Part shown: positions 8,369-17,373 of the stretch, piece after piece | Layout of the letters: each line of letters begins with the position of its first letter | How positions within the stretch are numbered: the first letter of the stretch is position 1 | NCBI RefSeq assembly: GCF_004346185.1 | Contig: NZ_SMAI01000003.1 | Span: 186,001 to 250,000 of the forward strand | Origin: Aquabacter spiritensis | Lineage (GTDB): Bacteria; Pseudomonadota; Alphaproteobacteria; Rhizobiales; Xanthobacteraceae | Direction of reading: 5' to 3' | Length of the DNA stretch: 64,000 nucleotides | The notes under the pieces: generated by a model | The model's input: only the letters and a program-made list of their open reading frames with translations | Database searches by the model: none | What the model was told of the DNA's origin: nothing | Position numbers and translations under genes: made by a program

Positions 8369-9181
8369 ATGGACGCAGCCACCGACACCCACCGCATCGC
8401 GGTCGCCCCCGGCGTCCACCTCGCCGTCAAGGTCTCCGGAACGCCGGGCAAGCCGGCTCTGGTGTTCAGCAATTCGCTGGCCGCCGACATGAGTTCCTGG
8501 GACGCGGTCGCCGACCGCCTCGCCCCGCACGCCCGCATCGTGCGCTACGACACGCGCGGCCACGGCGCATCGGACGCCCCGCAGGGGCCCTACGACATCG
8601 CCATGCTGGGGGGCGACGCGCTTGCCGTGATGGATGCCCTCGGCATCACGCGCGCCGTCTTCTGCGGCCTTTCGCTCGGCGGCCTGACCGGCATGTGGCT
8701 CGGCGCCCATGCCGGCGACCGTCTCGCCGGGCTGGTGCTCGCCAATACCGCGGCGAATTTTCCGCCGGCCCAGATGTGGCTCGACCGGGCGGAAGGGGCC
8801 CGCCGCGACGGCCTCGCCGCGCTGGTCGAGCCGACTTTGGCGCGCTGGTTCACCGCGGCCTATCGCGCGGCGCAGCCCGCCCGCGTCGCCAAGGTGGGTG
8901 CGGCGATCGCCGCCACCCCGGTCGAGGGCTATGCCGCGAGCTGCGGCCTGCTCGGCGCGACCGATCTTCTGCCGAGCCTCGGGGAGATTTCCTGCCCGAC
9001 CCTCGTCATTGCCGGCGCGCACGATCCCTCGACGCCGCCCGCCCGCGCCGCGGAGATCGCCGCCGCCGTGCCCGGCGCCGAGCTGGTCACGCTCGATGCC
9101 GCCCATCTCAGCGCGGTCGAGGCGGGCGACGCCTTCGCCGAGGCGCTGACCGCATTTCTGTCCCGCCTGAAGCTCGCCTGA
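8369..9181 (+). CDS. alpha/beta hydrolase, 3-oxoadipate enol-lactonase-like
   Basis: A 270-aa alpha/beta hydrolase closest in look to PcaD. The nucleophile elbow is GLSLGG with S102, and the likely acid and base are D219 (AGAHDPSTPP) and H246 (DAAHLSAV). The oxyanion-hole strand LVFSNSL and YDTRGHGASDAP near residue 60 are also characteristic of enol-lactonases. Four bases separate it from the CoxG-like gene. In this operon it could open a lactone or cleave an amide formed after ring fission; calling it true PcaD would be too specific because no other beta-ketoadipate gene is present. Confidence 0.87.
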   Translation: MDAATDTHRIAVAPGVHLAVKVSGTPGKPALVFSNSLAADMSSWDAVADRLAPHARIVRYDTRGHGASDAPQGPYDIAMLGGDALAVMDALGITRAVFCGLSLGGLTGMWLGAHAGDRLAGLVLANTAANFPPAQMWLDRAEGARRDGLAALVEPTLARWFTAAYRAAQPARVAKVGAAIAATPVEGYAASCGLLGATDLLPSLGEISCPTLVIAGAHDPSTPPARAAEIAAAVPGAELVTLDAAHLSAVEAGDAFAEALTAFLSRLKLA

Positions 9182-9210
9182 TGATCAACGAGAAGAACCG
9201 GAGGAAACAG

Positions 9211-10185
9211 ATGAAGACGATACGCACATTCGCCCTCGCCGCGACCCTCGCCGCCACCCTGTCCGCGCCCGCTTATGCCCAGGGCCTGGACAAGCTGTCG
9301 ATCGTGGTGTTCGGCGCGCCCTCGCTCGGCGCCTTCATGCCGCCGGTGATCAAGGCGCAGAAGCTCGACGAGAAGAACGGCCTCGACATCACCTTCGCCG
9401 AGCGCACCCCCGACGCCTACACCGCCCAGTTCAATTCGGGCGAATACCAGGTCGGCGGCAGCGCGGCGCTCCTCACCGTCGGTCTCGCGGACGTGCGCGG
9501 CGTGAAGGTGACCTATCTGTTCAATCTGTTCGATTATTGGGGCGCGGTCGTCACCTCGCGGCCCGAGATCAAGACCCTGAAGGATCTCGAGGGCAAGGAC
9601 CTCGCGGCCGCCAAGGGCACGACCAATTGGGTGATGTTCGACTGGCTGGCGCGCCAGCAGGGTGTCGACACGTCCAAGATCGGCGTCGTCAACACCGCGA
9701 CGCCCGGCCTCGTCGGCTATGCGCTGGCGGATCGCGCAAGCGCCGTCCAGCTCTGGGAGCCGGCCTATACCACGCTGCTCTCGAAGAAGCCGACGATCCG
9801 CACCCTCGATCTGAAGATCCAGGAGAGCTGGACCAAGTTCACCGGCACCAAGGACATTCCCTATCTCGGCGTCGCCGCGCATACGGCCTGGGTCGAGAAG
9901 AACAAGCCGCTGATTCCCAAGCTGTTCGCCGCCTATAAGGAAGCGGCCGCCTGGATCGCCGCGCATCCCGACGACGCCGCCAAGCTGATCGCGCCGAAGG
10001 GCACCCCGGACGACCAGAAGGCGATTTCCGATCTGATCAAGGCGAACGACCGCCTCGGCATGAACGTGCGCTGGGCCGGCGACGTGAAGAAGGAAATCCA
10101 GGCGGTCTATTCCGCCGGGCGCAGCATCGATTTCCTGCCCGGCGACCCGTCGGCCGCCACCATCTATGAGGGAGGACGCCAGTGA
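9211..10185 (+). CDS. ABC importer 1 substrate-binding protein (NitT/TauT family)
   Basis: A 324-aa periplasmic binding protein of the SsuA/TauA/THI5-like fold. MKTIRTFALAATLAATLSAP ending AYAQG is a clear Sec signal peptide. The start at 9211 is preceded by GGAGGAAACAG; an upstream ATG at 9181 overlaps the previous stop but would put ten polar residues before the signal peptide. It is followed at once by its permease (GTGA overlap) and ATPase. Substrates in this family are sulfonates, nitrate, thiamine precursors and aromatic acids, so the substrate here is probably the compound degraded by the operon. Confidence 0.92.
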   Translation: MKTIRTFALAATLAATLSAPAYAQGLDKLSIVVFGAPSLGAFMPPVIKAQKLDEKNGLDITFAERTPDAYTAQFNSGEYQVGGSAALLTVGLADVRGVKVTYLFNLFDYWGAVVTSRPEIKTLKDLEGKDLAAAKGTTNWVMFDWLARQQGVDTSKIGVVNTATPGLVGYALADRASAVQLWEPAYTTLLSKKPTIRTLDLKIQESWTKFTGTKDIPYLGVAAHTAWVEKNKPLIPKLFAAYKEAAAWIAAHPDDAAKLIAPKGTPDDQKAISDLIKANDRLGMNVRWAGDVKKEIQAVYSAGRSIDFLPGDPSAATIYEGGRQ

Positions 10186-10991
10186 CCGACCGAACTCTAT
10201 CGGGCGGCCCGCCAGCCATGCCGGGCGCCGTCCTTCTCGGGCGCATCGCCCGGACCGCGGCGCCCTTCGTTCTGATGGCGGTGGCCTGGCAGATCGCGTC
10301 GCTGTTCTTCCCGCCTTATCTGTTCCCCTCGCTGGTCGCGGTCTTCTGGCGCTGCCTGGAGATCCTGACCCACTGGTCGCAGCTCGTCGACGTGCTCGCC
10401 ACCGTGTCGCGCATCCTCGCCGGCCTGGCGGGGGCGTTCGTGATCGGCGCCGCCATGGCGCTGGCCATGGCGCGCTCGAAGGCGGTGGACGGCTTCCTGT
10501 CGCCCATCCTCACCTTCTTCCAGGGCATTCCCGCCCTGTCCTGGGTGGTGTTCGCGATCATCTGGTTCCACGGCATCGAGTTCCGCATCTTCTTCATCAT
10601 GGTGCTGACGACGCTGCCGGCCTTCACCTTCCAGGTTCTGGGCGCGCTGAGGGCGATGCCGAAGGACCTGGTCGAAATGGTGATGAGCTTTCGCCCCTCG
10701 CGGGCGAAGATCTTCCGGGTGATGGTGCTGCCCTCCATCCTTCCGGAAATCCTCACCGCCTGGAAGGTCAATCTCGGCAATGCCTCGCGCGTCGTCGTGG
10801 TGGCCGAACTGGTGGGCGCGACGGGCGGCGTCGGCTACCAGCTGCTCCAGCAGCAGCAGATTTTCGACATGGCGGGTGCGCTCGCCTGGACCCTCCAGCT
10901 CGTCTTCTTCGTGCTGATCGTCCAGTACGTGCTGACGCTGATCGAGACCGTCGCCTTCCGCTACCGCGCCGTTTCGGAGCGCTCGCTATGA
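10182..10991 (+). CDS. ABC importer 1 permease (BPD_transp_1, SsuC/TauC type)
   Basis: A 269-aa inner-membrane permease with about six hydrophobic segments. The cytoplasmic coupling region matches the NitT/TauT EAA loop (ALRAMPKDLVEMV through ILPEILTAWKVNLG near residues 150-200). It starts at a GTG preceded by GGAGG and overlapping the binding-protein stop, and ends overlapping the ATPase start. It forms the channel of the first importer. Confidence 0.93.
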   Translation: MTDRTLSGGPPAMPGAVLLGRIARTAAPFVLMAVAWQIASLFFPPYLFPSLVAVFWRCLEILTHWSQLVDVLATVSRILAGLAGAFVIGAAMALAMARSKAVDGFLSPILTFFQGIPALSWVVFAIIWFHGIEFRIFFIMVLTTLPAFTFQVLGALRAMPKDLVEMVMSFRPSRAKIFRVMVLPSILPEILTAWKVNLGNASRVVVVAELVGATGGVGYQLLQQQQIFDMAGALAWTLQLVFFVLIVQYVLTLIETVAFRYRAVSERSL

Positions 10992-11782
10992 ACGCCATGG
11001 ATGCCACTCTCTCCACTCCGGCCAATGCGGCCGGCCCGGCCGAGATCCGGTTCGAGAACGTCACCAAGACCTTCGGACGGATGGGCGGCGGCGACCTGTT
11101 CAAGGCCGTGGACGACCTCAATCTCGAGATCCGCCCCGGCGAACTGGTCGCCATTCTGGGCAAGACCGGCTGCGGCAAGTCGACCATGTTCAACATGATC
11201 GCCGGCCTGCTGGAGCCGAGCCAGGGCAAGGTCGAGGTGTCGGGCCACAATCCCTTCACCGAGTTCAACTGGTTCCGCGGCAAGATCGCCATCGTGTTCC
11301 AGAACGACCGGCTCCTGCCCTGGCGCACCGCCATCCAGAATGTCGAACTCGGCCTCGAAATGCTCGAAGTGCCGAAGGCCGAGCGGCATGCCACCGCCCA
11401 GCGCTGGCTGACCCAGCTCGGCCTCGGCGGACACGAGAACGATTATCCCCACGCTTTGTCCGGCGGCATGCGCCAGCGCGTGTCGATCGCCCGCGCCTTC
11501 GCCACCAATGCCGGCATCCTGCTGTGCGACGAGCCGTTCTCCGCGCTCGACGAGATGACGGGAAACCGGCTGCGGGCGGAATTCGCGAACCTGGTGCGCG
11601 AGAACGGCAAGACGGCCGTCTTCATCACCCATTCCATCAACGAGGCGCTGCAGATCGGCGACCGGATCGTGGTGCTCCGGCGCCCCGCCAAGATCGCCTA
11701 CGACGTCAAGCTGCCGCGCAATGCCGACAAGGCGGTCCAGGAAGAGATCCGACTGAAGATCCAGGCCGTCCTTTCCGAATAA
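10988..11782 (+). CDS. ABC importer 1 ATPase (SsuB/TauB type)
   Basis: A 264-aa ATPase with Walker A GKTGCGKST, Q-loop region VFQNDRLLPWR, signature LSGGMRQR, Walker B LLCDEPFSALD and switch His in ITHSINEAL. All catalytic residues are present. DRLLPWR after the Q-loop is typical of the NitT/TauT family. The ATG overlaps the permease TGA. A second binding protein follows 25 bp downstream. Confidence 0.95.
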   Translation: MNAMDATLSTPANAAGPAEIRFENVTKTFGRMGGGDLFKAVDDLNLEIRPGELVAILGKTGCGKSTMFNMIAGLLEPSQGKVEVSGHNPFTEFNWFRGKIAIVFQNDRLLPWRTAIQNVELGLEMLEVPKAERHATAQRWLTQLGLGGHENDYPHALSGGMRQRVSIARAFATNAGILLCDEPFSALDEMTGNRLRAEFANLVRENGKTAVFITHSINEALQIGDRIVVLRRPAKIAYDVKLPRNADKAVQEEIRLKIQAVLSE

Positions 11783-11807
11783 CCCGAAGAATTGGGAGGA
11801 AACACCG

Positions 11808-12782
11808 ATGACGCCAATCACCCGCCGCACCTTCGTGGCGCTCACCGCCGCCGCCGCGGTCGCCCGTCCCGCTCTGGCGCGGGCGGCCCAGCCGCTCAAT
11901 GTCAGCGTCGTGCTCGGCAACGCCATCCATTGGGTGCAGTTCATCGCCAATGAGAAGGGCATGTACAAGGACGAGGGCTTCGAGCCCAAGCTCCTGGTGA
12001 TGCAGGGGTCCGCCAGTTCGGTCCAGATGGCGATCTCGGGCGAGTACAACATCGCCACCACCCAGCCGGAGACCTTCGTCTCCGCCGTCTCGCAGGGCGC
12101 CGGCGAAATCGCCGCGATGAGCGCGCCCGCCAACAAAGCGGACTGGATCCTGGTCGGCGCCCGCGGCGTCACCTCGATCGAGCAGTTGAAGGGCCGCCAG
12201 ATCGGCCTGTCCGGCCTGCGCAACAGCGAAAGCTGGCTGACCACGCGCCTGCTGGAGGAAAAGGGCCTGAAGAAGGGCGATTACAGCTTCATCATCGCCG
12301 GCACCTCGCCGGCCAAGGCGGCGGCCCTGGAGAAGGGCGGCATCGGTGCCGCCGTGCTGTTCCAGCCGAGCGCCGAATTCGCGATCCGGCAGGGCCTCAC
12401 CCCGCTCGCCGCCTTCAAGGACATGCGCGACTATCCCACCGTCTTCTATGTCGTGAAGAAGAGCTGGGCGGGCACCGACGAGGCCGGCCCGCGGGCTTCC
12501 CGCGCGCTGCAGAAGGCCTATGCCTGGCTGTGGGATCCCGCCAACAAGGCGGAGGCGATCCGCATCCTCGGCATCTACACCAAGCGCGACGCCGCGATCC
12601 TGGCGCCGGTCTACGAGGATTATTTCGTCACCCAGAAGCTCTATTCGCGCACCGGGAAAATCGACGTGGCGGGCTTCCGCACCGTGCTCGCCGACATGGC
12701 GGAGGACGGCCAGGCCTTCACCACCGCCCCGGCGCCGGAGAAATTCCTCCTCGATCCCAAGCTCGGCGGCCTCGCCACCTGA
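11808..12782 (+). CDS. second substrate-binding protein of ABC importer 1
   Basis: A 324-aa SsuA/THI5-like periplasmic protein with a twin-arginine-like leader (TRRTFVALTAAAAV, then RAAQP after cleavage). It follows the ATPase gene with a GGGAGGAAACACCG ribosome site. It is only distantly similar to the binding protein at 9211-10185, so the importer probably has two exchangeable receptors of different specificity. Alternatively it may serve another membrane component elsewhere. Confidence 0.9.
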   Translation: MTPITRRTFVALTAAAAVARPALARAAQPLNVSVVLGNAIHWVQFIANEKGMYKDEGFEPKLLVMQGSASSVQMAISGEYNIATTQPETFVSAVSQGAGEIAAMSAPANKADWILVGARGVTSIEQLKGRQIGLSGLRNSESWLTTRLLEEKGLKKGDYSFIIAGTSPAKAAALEKGGIGAAVLFQPSAEFAIRQGLTPLAAFKDMRDYPTVFYVVKKSWAGTDEAGPRASRALQKAYAWLWDPANKAEAIRILGIYTKRDAAILAPVYEDYFVTQKLYSRTGKIDVAGFRTVLADMAEDGQAFTTAPAPEKFLLDPKLGGLAT

Positions 12783-12802
12783 GCGCCAACCCGAGCGCTC
12801 AT

Positions 12803-12838
12803 GCGCGGCGGCGCCGCCCGTCCGGGACGGCGCCGCGC
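12803..12838 (+). terminator. GC-rich hairpin between binding protein and UbiD genes
   Basis: GCGCGGCG (12803-12810) pairs with CGCCGCGC (12831-12838), and CCGTC (12818-12822) with GACGG (12826-12830) stacks inside, leaving a left-side bulge. There is no following T-run. It may attenuate read-through into the UbiD gene or act in mRNA processing; a true intrinsic terminator is not shown. Confidence 0.35.
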
Positions 12839-12875
12839 TTCAAGCTCTGTCCCGTTCGTTCCGCAGGAGAGTTTC

Positions 12876-14501
12876 ATGACCGGTCCGGCGCGCGCCTATA
12901 ACGACCTCCACGACCATCTCGACGCCCTGCGCGCCAGGAACCTGCTCGTCACCGTCGACCGCCGGATCGACAAGGACAGCGAGATGCATCCGCTGGTGCG
13001 CTGGCAGTTCGTCGGCGGCATGGAGGAGAAGGACCGCAAGGCGTTCCTGTTCACCAATATCGTCGACGGCAAGGGCCGGCCCTACGACATCCCGGTCGTG
13101 GTCGGCGCGATGGCGGCGAACCGCGACGTCTACAGCGTCGGCATGGGATGCCCGGTCGAGGAGATCCAGGCGAAGTGGGACCACGCCATCGCCAATCCGA
13201 TCCCGCCCCGCATCGTCAACGAGGCGCCGTGCCACGATGTCGTCCACGAGGGCGCGGCGGTGACGGGGGAGGGCAACGGACTCGACCGCCTGCCGATCCC
13301 GGTCTCCACCCCGGGCTTCGATTCCTCGCCCACCCTCTCGGCGACCAATGTCATCACCCGCGATCCCGTCACCGGGATCCAGAATATGGGCACCTATCGC
13401 GCTGCGCTGAAGGCGCCGGACCGGCTGGTGGTGCGCATGGCGACGCGGGTCGGCGGCGCCGGCGGCTACCAGCATTATCTCGCCCACCAGAAGCGCGGCG
13501 ACCGCGAGATGCCGTGCGCCATCGTGCTCGGCTGTCCGCCTTATGTCGCCTTCATGGGGCCGCAGAAGCTGCCGATCGGGGTCGACGAATTCACCGTCGC
13601 GGGCGGCCTCGCGGGCGAGCCGATCAATGTCGTGCGCGCGCGCACCGTCGACCTCCTGGTCCCCGCCGAGGCGGAAGTCGTGATCGAGGGCTATATCGAC
13701 ACCACGCGGGTCGAGCCGGAGGCGCCGTTCGGCGAATCCCACGGCCATGTCGCGCTCGAAGAATACAACATGCCGATGCGCATCACCGCGATCACGCATC
13801 GCCGCGCGCCGGTCATTCCGTCTTACATCAGCCAGGTCGCGCCGTCGGAATCCAGCGTCATCAAGCGCGTCGCCTACGAGCCGCTGTTCCTCACCCATCT
13901 GCGCGACACGCTGTCGATCCGCGGCGTCAAGAAGGTGGCGCTGCACGAGCCGCTGACCGGCCTGCTGCGGGTGACGGTGATCACCATGGAGCGCGACGCG
14001 CCGCGCACCGAGGTGTGGCGGGCGCTCTACGGGGCGGCCTATTTCAAGGGCGATTGCGGCAAGATCTGCCTCGCGGTGAACGACGACATCGAGGCCGACA
14101 ATGCCGACGCGCTGCTCTGGGCCATGGCCTATCGCGCCAACCCGGTCGAGGACGTCCAGACGCTGGGGCATCGCGGCCAGGGCCATGGGCCCAAGCGCGA
14201 GACCCATGGCGAGGAGGATTCCACCCTCCTGATCGACGCGACGATGAAATCGCCCATGCCGCCGCTGGCGCTGCCGAAGCGCGAATTCATGGAGAAGGCC
14301 CGCACCATCTGGGAGGAGATCGGCCTGCCGACGCTGCGGCCGCAGGCGCCCTGGTTCGGCTATACGCTCGGCGACTGGACGCCCTATTGGGACGCGTCCG
14401 CGGCGCGGGCGGTGGCCGGCGACTATCTCGAGAACGGCCGCATCAGCCTCGCCCAGCAGAAGGAAGGGCTGAAGCCGGAGACCAAGTTCCGGCCGGACTG
14501 A
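12876..14501 (+). CDS. UbiD-family prenyl-FMN-dependent decarboxylase 1
   Basis: A 541-aa UbiD-fold (de)carboxylase. The metal/prFMN and catalytic residues are in place: N170.G.Y.R175 (QNMGTYRAAL), corresponding to Asn168 and Arg173 of fungal Fdc, and E282 and E287 in EAPFGE, corresponding to the two catalytic glutamates. It needs prenylated FMN from UbiX, encoded at 1-464. It ends the catabolic operon after the importer, separated from the second binding protein by 93 bp with a hairpin. The family acts on aromatic, heteroaromatic or alpha,beta-unsaturated acids; which one is unknown here. Confidence 0.95.
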   Translation: MTGPARAYNDLHDHLDALRARNLLVTVDRRIDKDSEMHPLVRWQFVGGMEEKDRKAFLFTNIVDGKGRPYDIPVVVGAMAANRDVYSVGMGCPVEEIQAKWDHAIANPIPPRIVNEAPCHDVVHEGAAVTGEGNGLDRLPIPVSTPGFDSSPTLSATNVITRDPVTGIQNMGTYRAALKAPDRLVVRMATRVGGAGGYQHYLAHQKRGDREMPCAIVLGCPPYVAFMGPQKLPIGVDEFTVAGGLAGEPINVVRARTVDLLVPAEAEVVIEGYIDTTRVEPEAPFGESHGHVALEEYNMPMRITAITHRRAPVIPSYISQVAPSESSVIKRVAYEPLFLTHLRDTLSIRGVKKVALHEPLTGLLRVTVITMERDAPRTEVWRALYGAAYFKGDCGKICLAVNDDIEADNADALLWAMAYRANPVEDVQTLGHRGQGHGPKRETHGEEDSTLLIDATMKSPMPPLALPKREFMEKARTIWEEIGLPTLRPQAPWFGYTLGDWTPYWDASAARAVAGDYLENGRISLAQQKEGLKPETKFRPD

Positions 14502-14508
14502 GCCCGCC

Positions 14509-15492
14509 TCACGGCAGCAGCACGGCCGCGCCCTGGAGGGTCCCGGCGCGCAGATCGTCCAGCGCCCGGTTCGCCTCGGTGAGCGGATAGGTCGTCACCT
14601 TCGGAAGCAGGTTCACCTGCCGCGCCACCGCCAGGAATTCGGCGGCGTCGGTGCGGGTGAGATTGGCGACCGAGACGACCTGCCTCTCCTCCCAGAGCAG
14701 GCTGTAGGGAAAGGCGGGAATGTCGCTCATATGGATGCCGGCGCAGACCACGCGCCCGCCTTTGCGCACCGCCTTCAGCGCCGCCGGCACCAGGGCGCCG
14801 ACCGGGGCGTAGAGGATCGCCGCGTCGAGCGGTGCGGGCGGCAGGGTGTCGGATCCCCCGACCCAGCCGGCCCCGAGCCGCCGGGCGAAATCCTGCGCGG
14901 GCCGGTCGTCCGGCCGGGTGAAGACGAAGACCTCGCGGCCCTGCCAGAGCGCGACCTGGAGGATGATGTGGCCGGCGGCGCCGAAGCCGTAAATGCCGAG
15001 CCGCCGCGCATTGCCCGCCGACACCAGCGAACGCCAGCCGATCAGGCCCGCGCACATCAGCGGCGCCATCTCGGCATCGCTGCCGGCCTCGCCCAGCGGA
15101 TAGGTGAATCGCGCATCGGCGACCGTGAGGCTGGCGAAGCCGCCATTGCGGGTATAGCCGGTGAAGCGCGGGGCATCGCAGAGGTTTTCCCGGCCCGAGC
15201 GGCAAAAGGCGCACGTCTCGCAGGTCCAGCCGAGCCAGCCCACCCCGACCCGCTCGCCGATCGCGAACCGGTCGACGCCGTCCCCCAGCGCATCGATGCG
15301 CCCGACGATTTCATGGCCGGGAATGAGCGGCAGCGCGGGCGCCGCCAGGTCGCCGTCGATCACGTGCAGGTCGGTCCGGCAGACCCCGCAGGCGCCGACC
15401 CGGAGGCGGACCTCGCCCGGCCCGGGCACCGGATCGGGGAGAAGCACGGGCTCCAGCGGGGCCTGCGCCCGCCGCATCATCATCGCGTACAT
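14509..15492 (-). CDS. zinc-dependent alcohol dehydrogenase, AdhA-like
   Basis: A 327-aa medium-chain dehydrogenase. The catalytic zinc site appears in GACGVCRTDLH and GHEIVG, and the structural zinc cysteines in CETCAFCRSGRENLC. The cofactor-binding loop reads GIYGFGAAGH. The HVIDGDL-type N-terminus resembles enzymes annotated as zinc-binding alcohol dehydrogenases that oxidise primary alcohols. It ends 8 bp from the UbiD gene end (convergent). The start at 15492 has a GGAG upstream; an earlier in-frame ATG at 15528 would overlap pstB by 23 bp. Confidence 0.9.
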   Translation of the reverse strand: MYAMMMRRAQAPLEPVLLPDPVPGPGEVRLRVGACGVCRTDLHVIDGDLAAPALPLIPGHEIVGRIDALGDGVDRFAIGERVGVGWLGWTCETCAFCRSGRENLCDAPRFTGYTRNGGFASLTVADARFTYPLGEAGSDAEMAPLMCAGLIGWRSLVSAGNARRLGIYGFGAAGHIILQVALWQGREVFVFTRPDDRPAQDFARRLGAGWVGGSDTLPPAPLDAAILYAPVGALVPAALKAVRKGGRVVCAGIHMSDIPAFPYSLLWEERQVVSVANLTRTDAAEFLAVARQVNLLPKVTTYPLTEANRALDDLRAGTLQGAAVLLP

Positions 15493-15505
15493 GGACGCTC
15501 CGCGC

Positions 15506-16345
15506 TCATCCGAACCGGCCGGTGACATATTGCTGGGTGCGATCGTCGCGGGGATGCATGAAGACCTGCTCGGTCTGTCCGAATTCCACGATCCGGCCGA
15601 GATACATGAAGGCCGTGTAGTCCGAGACCCGGGCCGCCTGCTGCAGATTGTGGGTGACGATCGCGATCGTGTGGTCGTCCTTCAAGGAATCGATCGTCTC
15701 CTCGATCTTCGCGGTCGATAGCGGGTCGAGCGCCGAGCAGGGCTCGTCGAGCAGGATCACGTCGGGCCGCACGGCGATGGTGCGGGCGAGGCAGAGACGC
15801 TGCTGCTGGCCGCCGGAGAGGCTGAGGCCGCTCCGGGGCAGGATGTCCTTGACCTCCTCCCACAGCGCCGCCCGGCGCAGCGCCTCCTCGACCCGCGCCC
15901 GCAGCGCGGCGGGCTTCAGCTCCTCGTTGAGGCGCATGCCGAGGGCGACATTGTCGAAGATCGACATGGGAAAGGGCGTCGGCTTTTGAAACACCATGCC
16001 GACCTTGGCCCGCACCGTGATGGGGTCGACCCCGCGCGCCAGGATGTTGCGCCCGTCCATGATCACCTCGCCCTCGACCGTCTGGCCGGGCATGACCTCG
16101 AAAATCCGGTTGAACACGCGCAGCAGCGTGGATTTTCCGCAGCCGGACGGACCGATGATCGCCGTCACGCAATTGCGATAGAGCGGCATCGTGACGTCGC
16201 AGAGCGCGACCGTCGCGCCGTAGCGATAGGTGATGTTGCGCGCGGTGATCTTCTCGACCGGGGCGGTGGCGGCGGCCGGCTTCCAGGGAAAGGCGCTCGG
16301 CCCCTTGGCTTCGGCGCCGGGCGGGACGGGCACACAGACGGACAC
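15506..16345 (-). CDS. pstB: stand-alone phosphate ABC ATPase, PstB-like
   Basis: A 279-aa ATPase with PstB hallmarks: Walker [20 protein letters not shown]-loop [12 protein letters not shown], signature LSGGQQQR, Walker [12 protein letters not shown] and ending [11 protein letters not shown]. The GTG at 16345 was chosen because GGAGG sits at 16352-16356; an in-frame ATG at 16417 would add 24 residues without a ribosome site. No pstS, pstC, pstA or phoU is nearby. It lies between an alcohol dehydrogenase and an EamA exporter on the same strand. It may be a moved or extra PstB that partners with a Pst system elsewhere. Confidence 0.88.
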   Translation of the reverse strand: MSVCVPVPPGAEAKGPSAFPWKPAAATAPVEKITARNITYRYGATVALCDVTMPLYRNCVTAIIGPSGCGKSTLLRVFNRIFEVMPGQTVEGEVIMDGRNILARGVDPITVRAKVGMVFQKPTPFPMSIFDNVALGMRLNEELKPAALRARVEEALRRAALWEEVKDILPRSGLSLSGGQQQRLCLARTIAVRPDVILLDEPCSALDPLSTAKIEETIDSLKDDHTIAIVTHNLQQAARVSDYTAFMYLGRIVEFGQTEQVFMHPRDDRTQQYVTGRFG

Positions 16346-16455
16346 GGCAGGCCTCCGCGGAACGGGTCGACCATTATCCTGCCCGGGCGCGTGCGCCGCG
16401 TCGTTGCGCCAGATCACGTCACGTAAGTGTCATCGGAAAGAGGGGGCGCGGGCCT

Positions 16456-17373
16456 TCAGCGACGCGGCCGGTTCGCCATGACGAGGCCGATCAGAATCGC
16501 AGCGGCACCGGCGAATTGGAACGCGGCCAAGGGTTCCCCCAGCACCGCCACCGCCAGCGCCAGCGAGGCCAGAGGGGAGAGATAGAGAAAGGGACCCGCG
16601 CGCGCCGCGCCGATCTGCGAGGCGCCGTAGATCCAGAACAGATTGCCCACCAGGGTCGGGCCGAGCGCGATATAGGCGACCGACCAGGCGGCCGGCGGCG
16701 GCGGGAGCGCCAGCAGCGGGTCCGTGCCGCCGGAGGCGAGGAATCCGACATAGAGCGGCAGGGCGACCAGGATCAGGCCGGCCCAGGCGGTGAGCGTCGT
16801 CACGGTCAGCGCCGACAGTTTGAGCGGCCGGGCGCCGAGGGCCACCGTGAACCAGGCGAACAGGGCCGCGCCGATCAGCGCCCACAGATTGCCGATCCGG
16901 AAATCGAGCGCCGCGAGATTCGCGAGGTCGCCCTTCAGGAGGATCGCCAGCGTGCCCGCCAAAGCGAGCCCGATGCCGGCCATCTGGCGGCGGCTGGCCA
17001 GGGCGCCGCCCATCAGCGGCGCGATGAGCAGCACCCAGACCGGCGTCGTGGCATTGAGCAGGCCCACTTCGAGCGCGAGGCTGTGATAGGCGCCGGCATA
17101 GAGGAAGACCGAAAACAGGCCGACCCCGACCCCGCCGAGCAAACCGAGGCGCGGCAGGCGGGGGCGGATCAGCGGCCATTCGGCGATCAGGGTCGGCAAG
17201 GCGATCGGGGTGAGGACGAGCAGCGCCAGGCCCCAGCGCCAGAACACCAGCGACGGCAGCGGCAAATGATCGTGGATCGCCCGCGCCGCCACATGGTTGC
17301 TGCCCCAGAGGATTGCGGTGGCGACGAGCGCGACGGGGGCGAGGCGCGATCCCGCCGCAGCGGGGGCGGTCAA
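16456..17373 (-). CDS. EamA/DMT-family transporter
   Basis: A 305-aa inner-membrane protein with ten hydrophobic segments in two five-helix repeats, the EamA (drug/metabolite transporter) layout. AILWGSNHVAARA near the N-terminus and GEPLAAFQFAGAAAIL near the end are typical. Such proteins usually export amino acids or metabolites. The start is taken as TTG at 17371-17373, whose TTGA overlaps the stop of the upstream permease; no ATG or GTG lies near the family N-terminus. Translational coupling to the ABC operon is likely. Confidence 0.85.
   Translation of the reverse strand: MTAPAAAGSRLAPVALVATAILWGSNHVAARAIHDHLPLPSLVFWRWGLALLVLTPIALPTLIAEWPLIRPRLPRLGLLGGVGVGLFSVFLYAGAYHSLALEVGLLNATTPVWVLLIAPLMGGALASRRQMAGIGLALAGTLAILLKGDLANLAALDFRIGNLWALIGAALFAWFTVALGARPLKLSALTVTTLTAWAGLILVALPLYVGFLASGGTDPLLALPPPPAAWSVAYIALGPTLVGNLFWIYGASQIGAARAGPFLYLSPLASLALAVAVLGEPLAAFQFAGAAAILIGLVMANRPRR

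Noticed and set aside
16415-16434. Pho-box-like GTCAC/GTCAT repeats with 11-bp period upstream of pstB
   Set aside because: The period fits, but the repeats are on the strand opposite to pstB transcription, and the first unit matches the consensus poorly.
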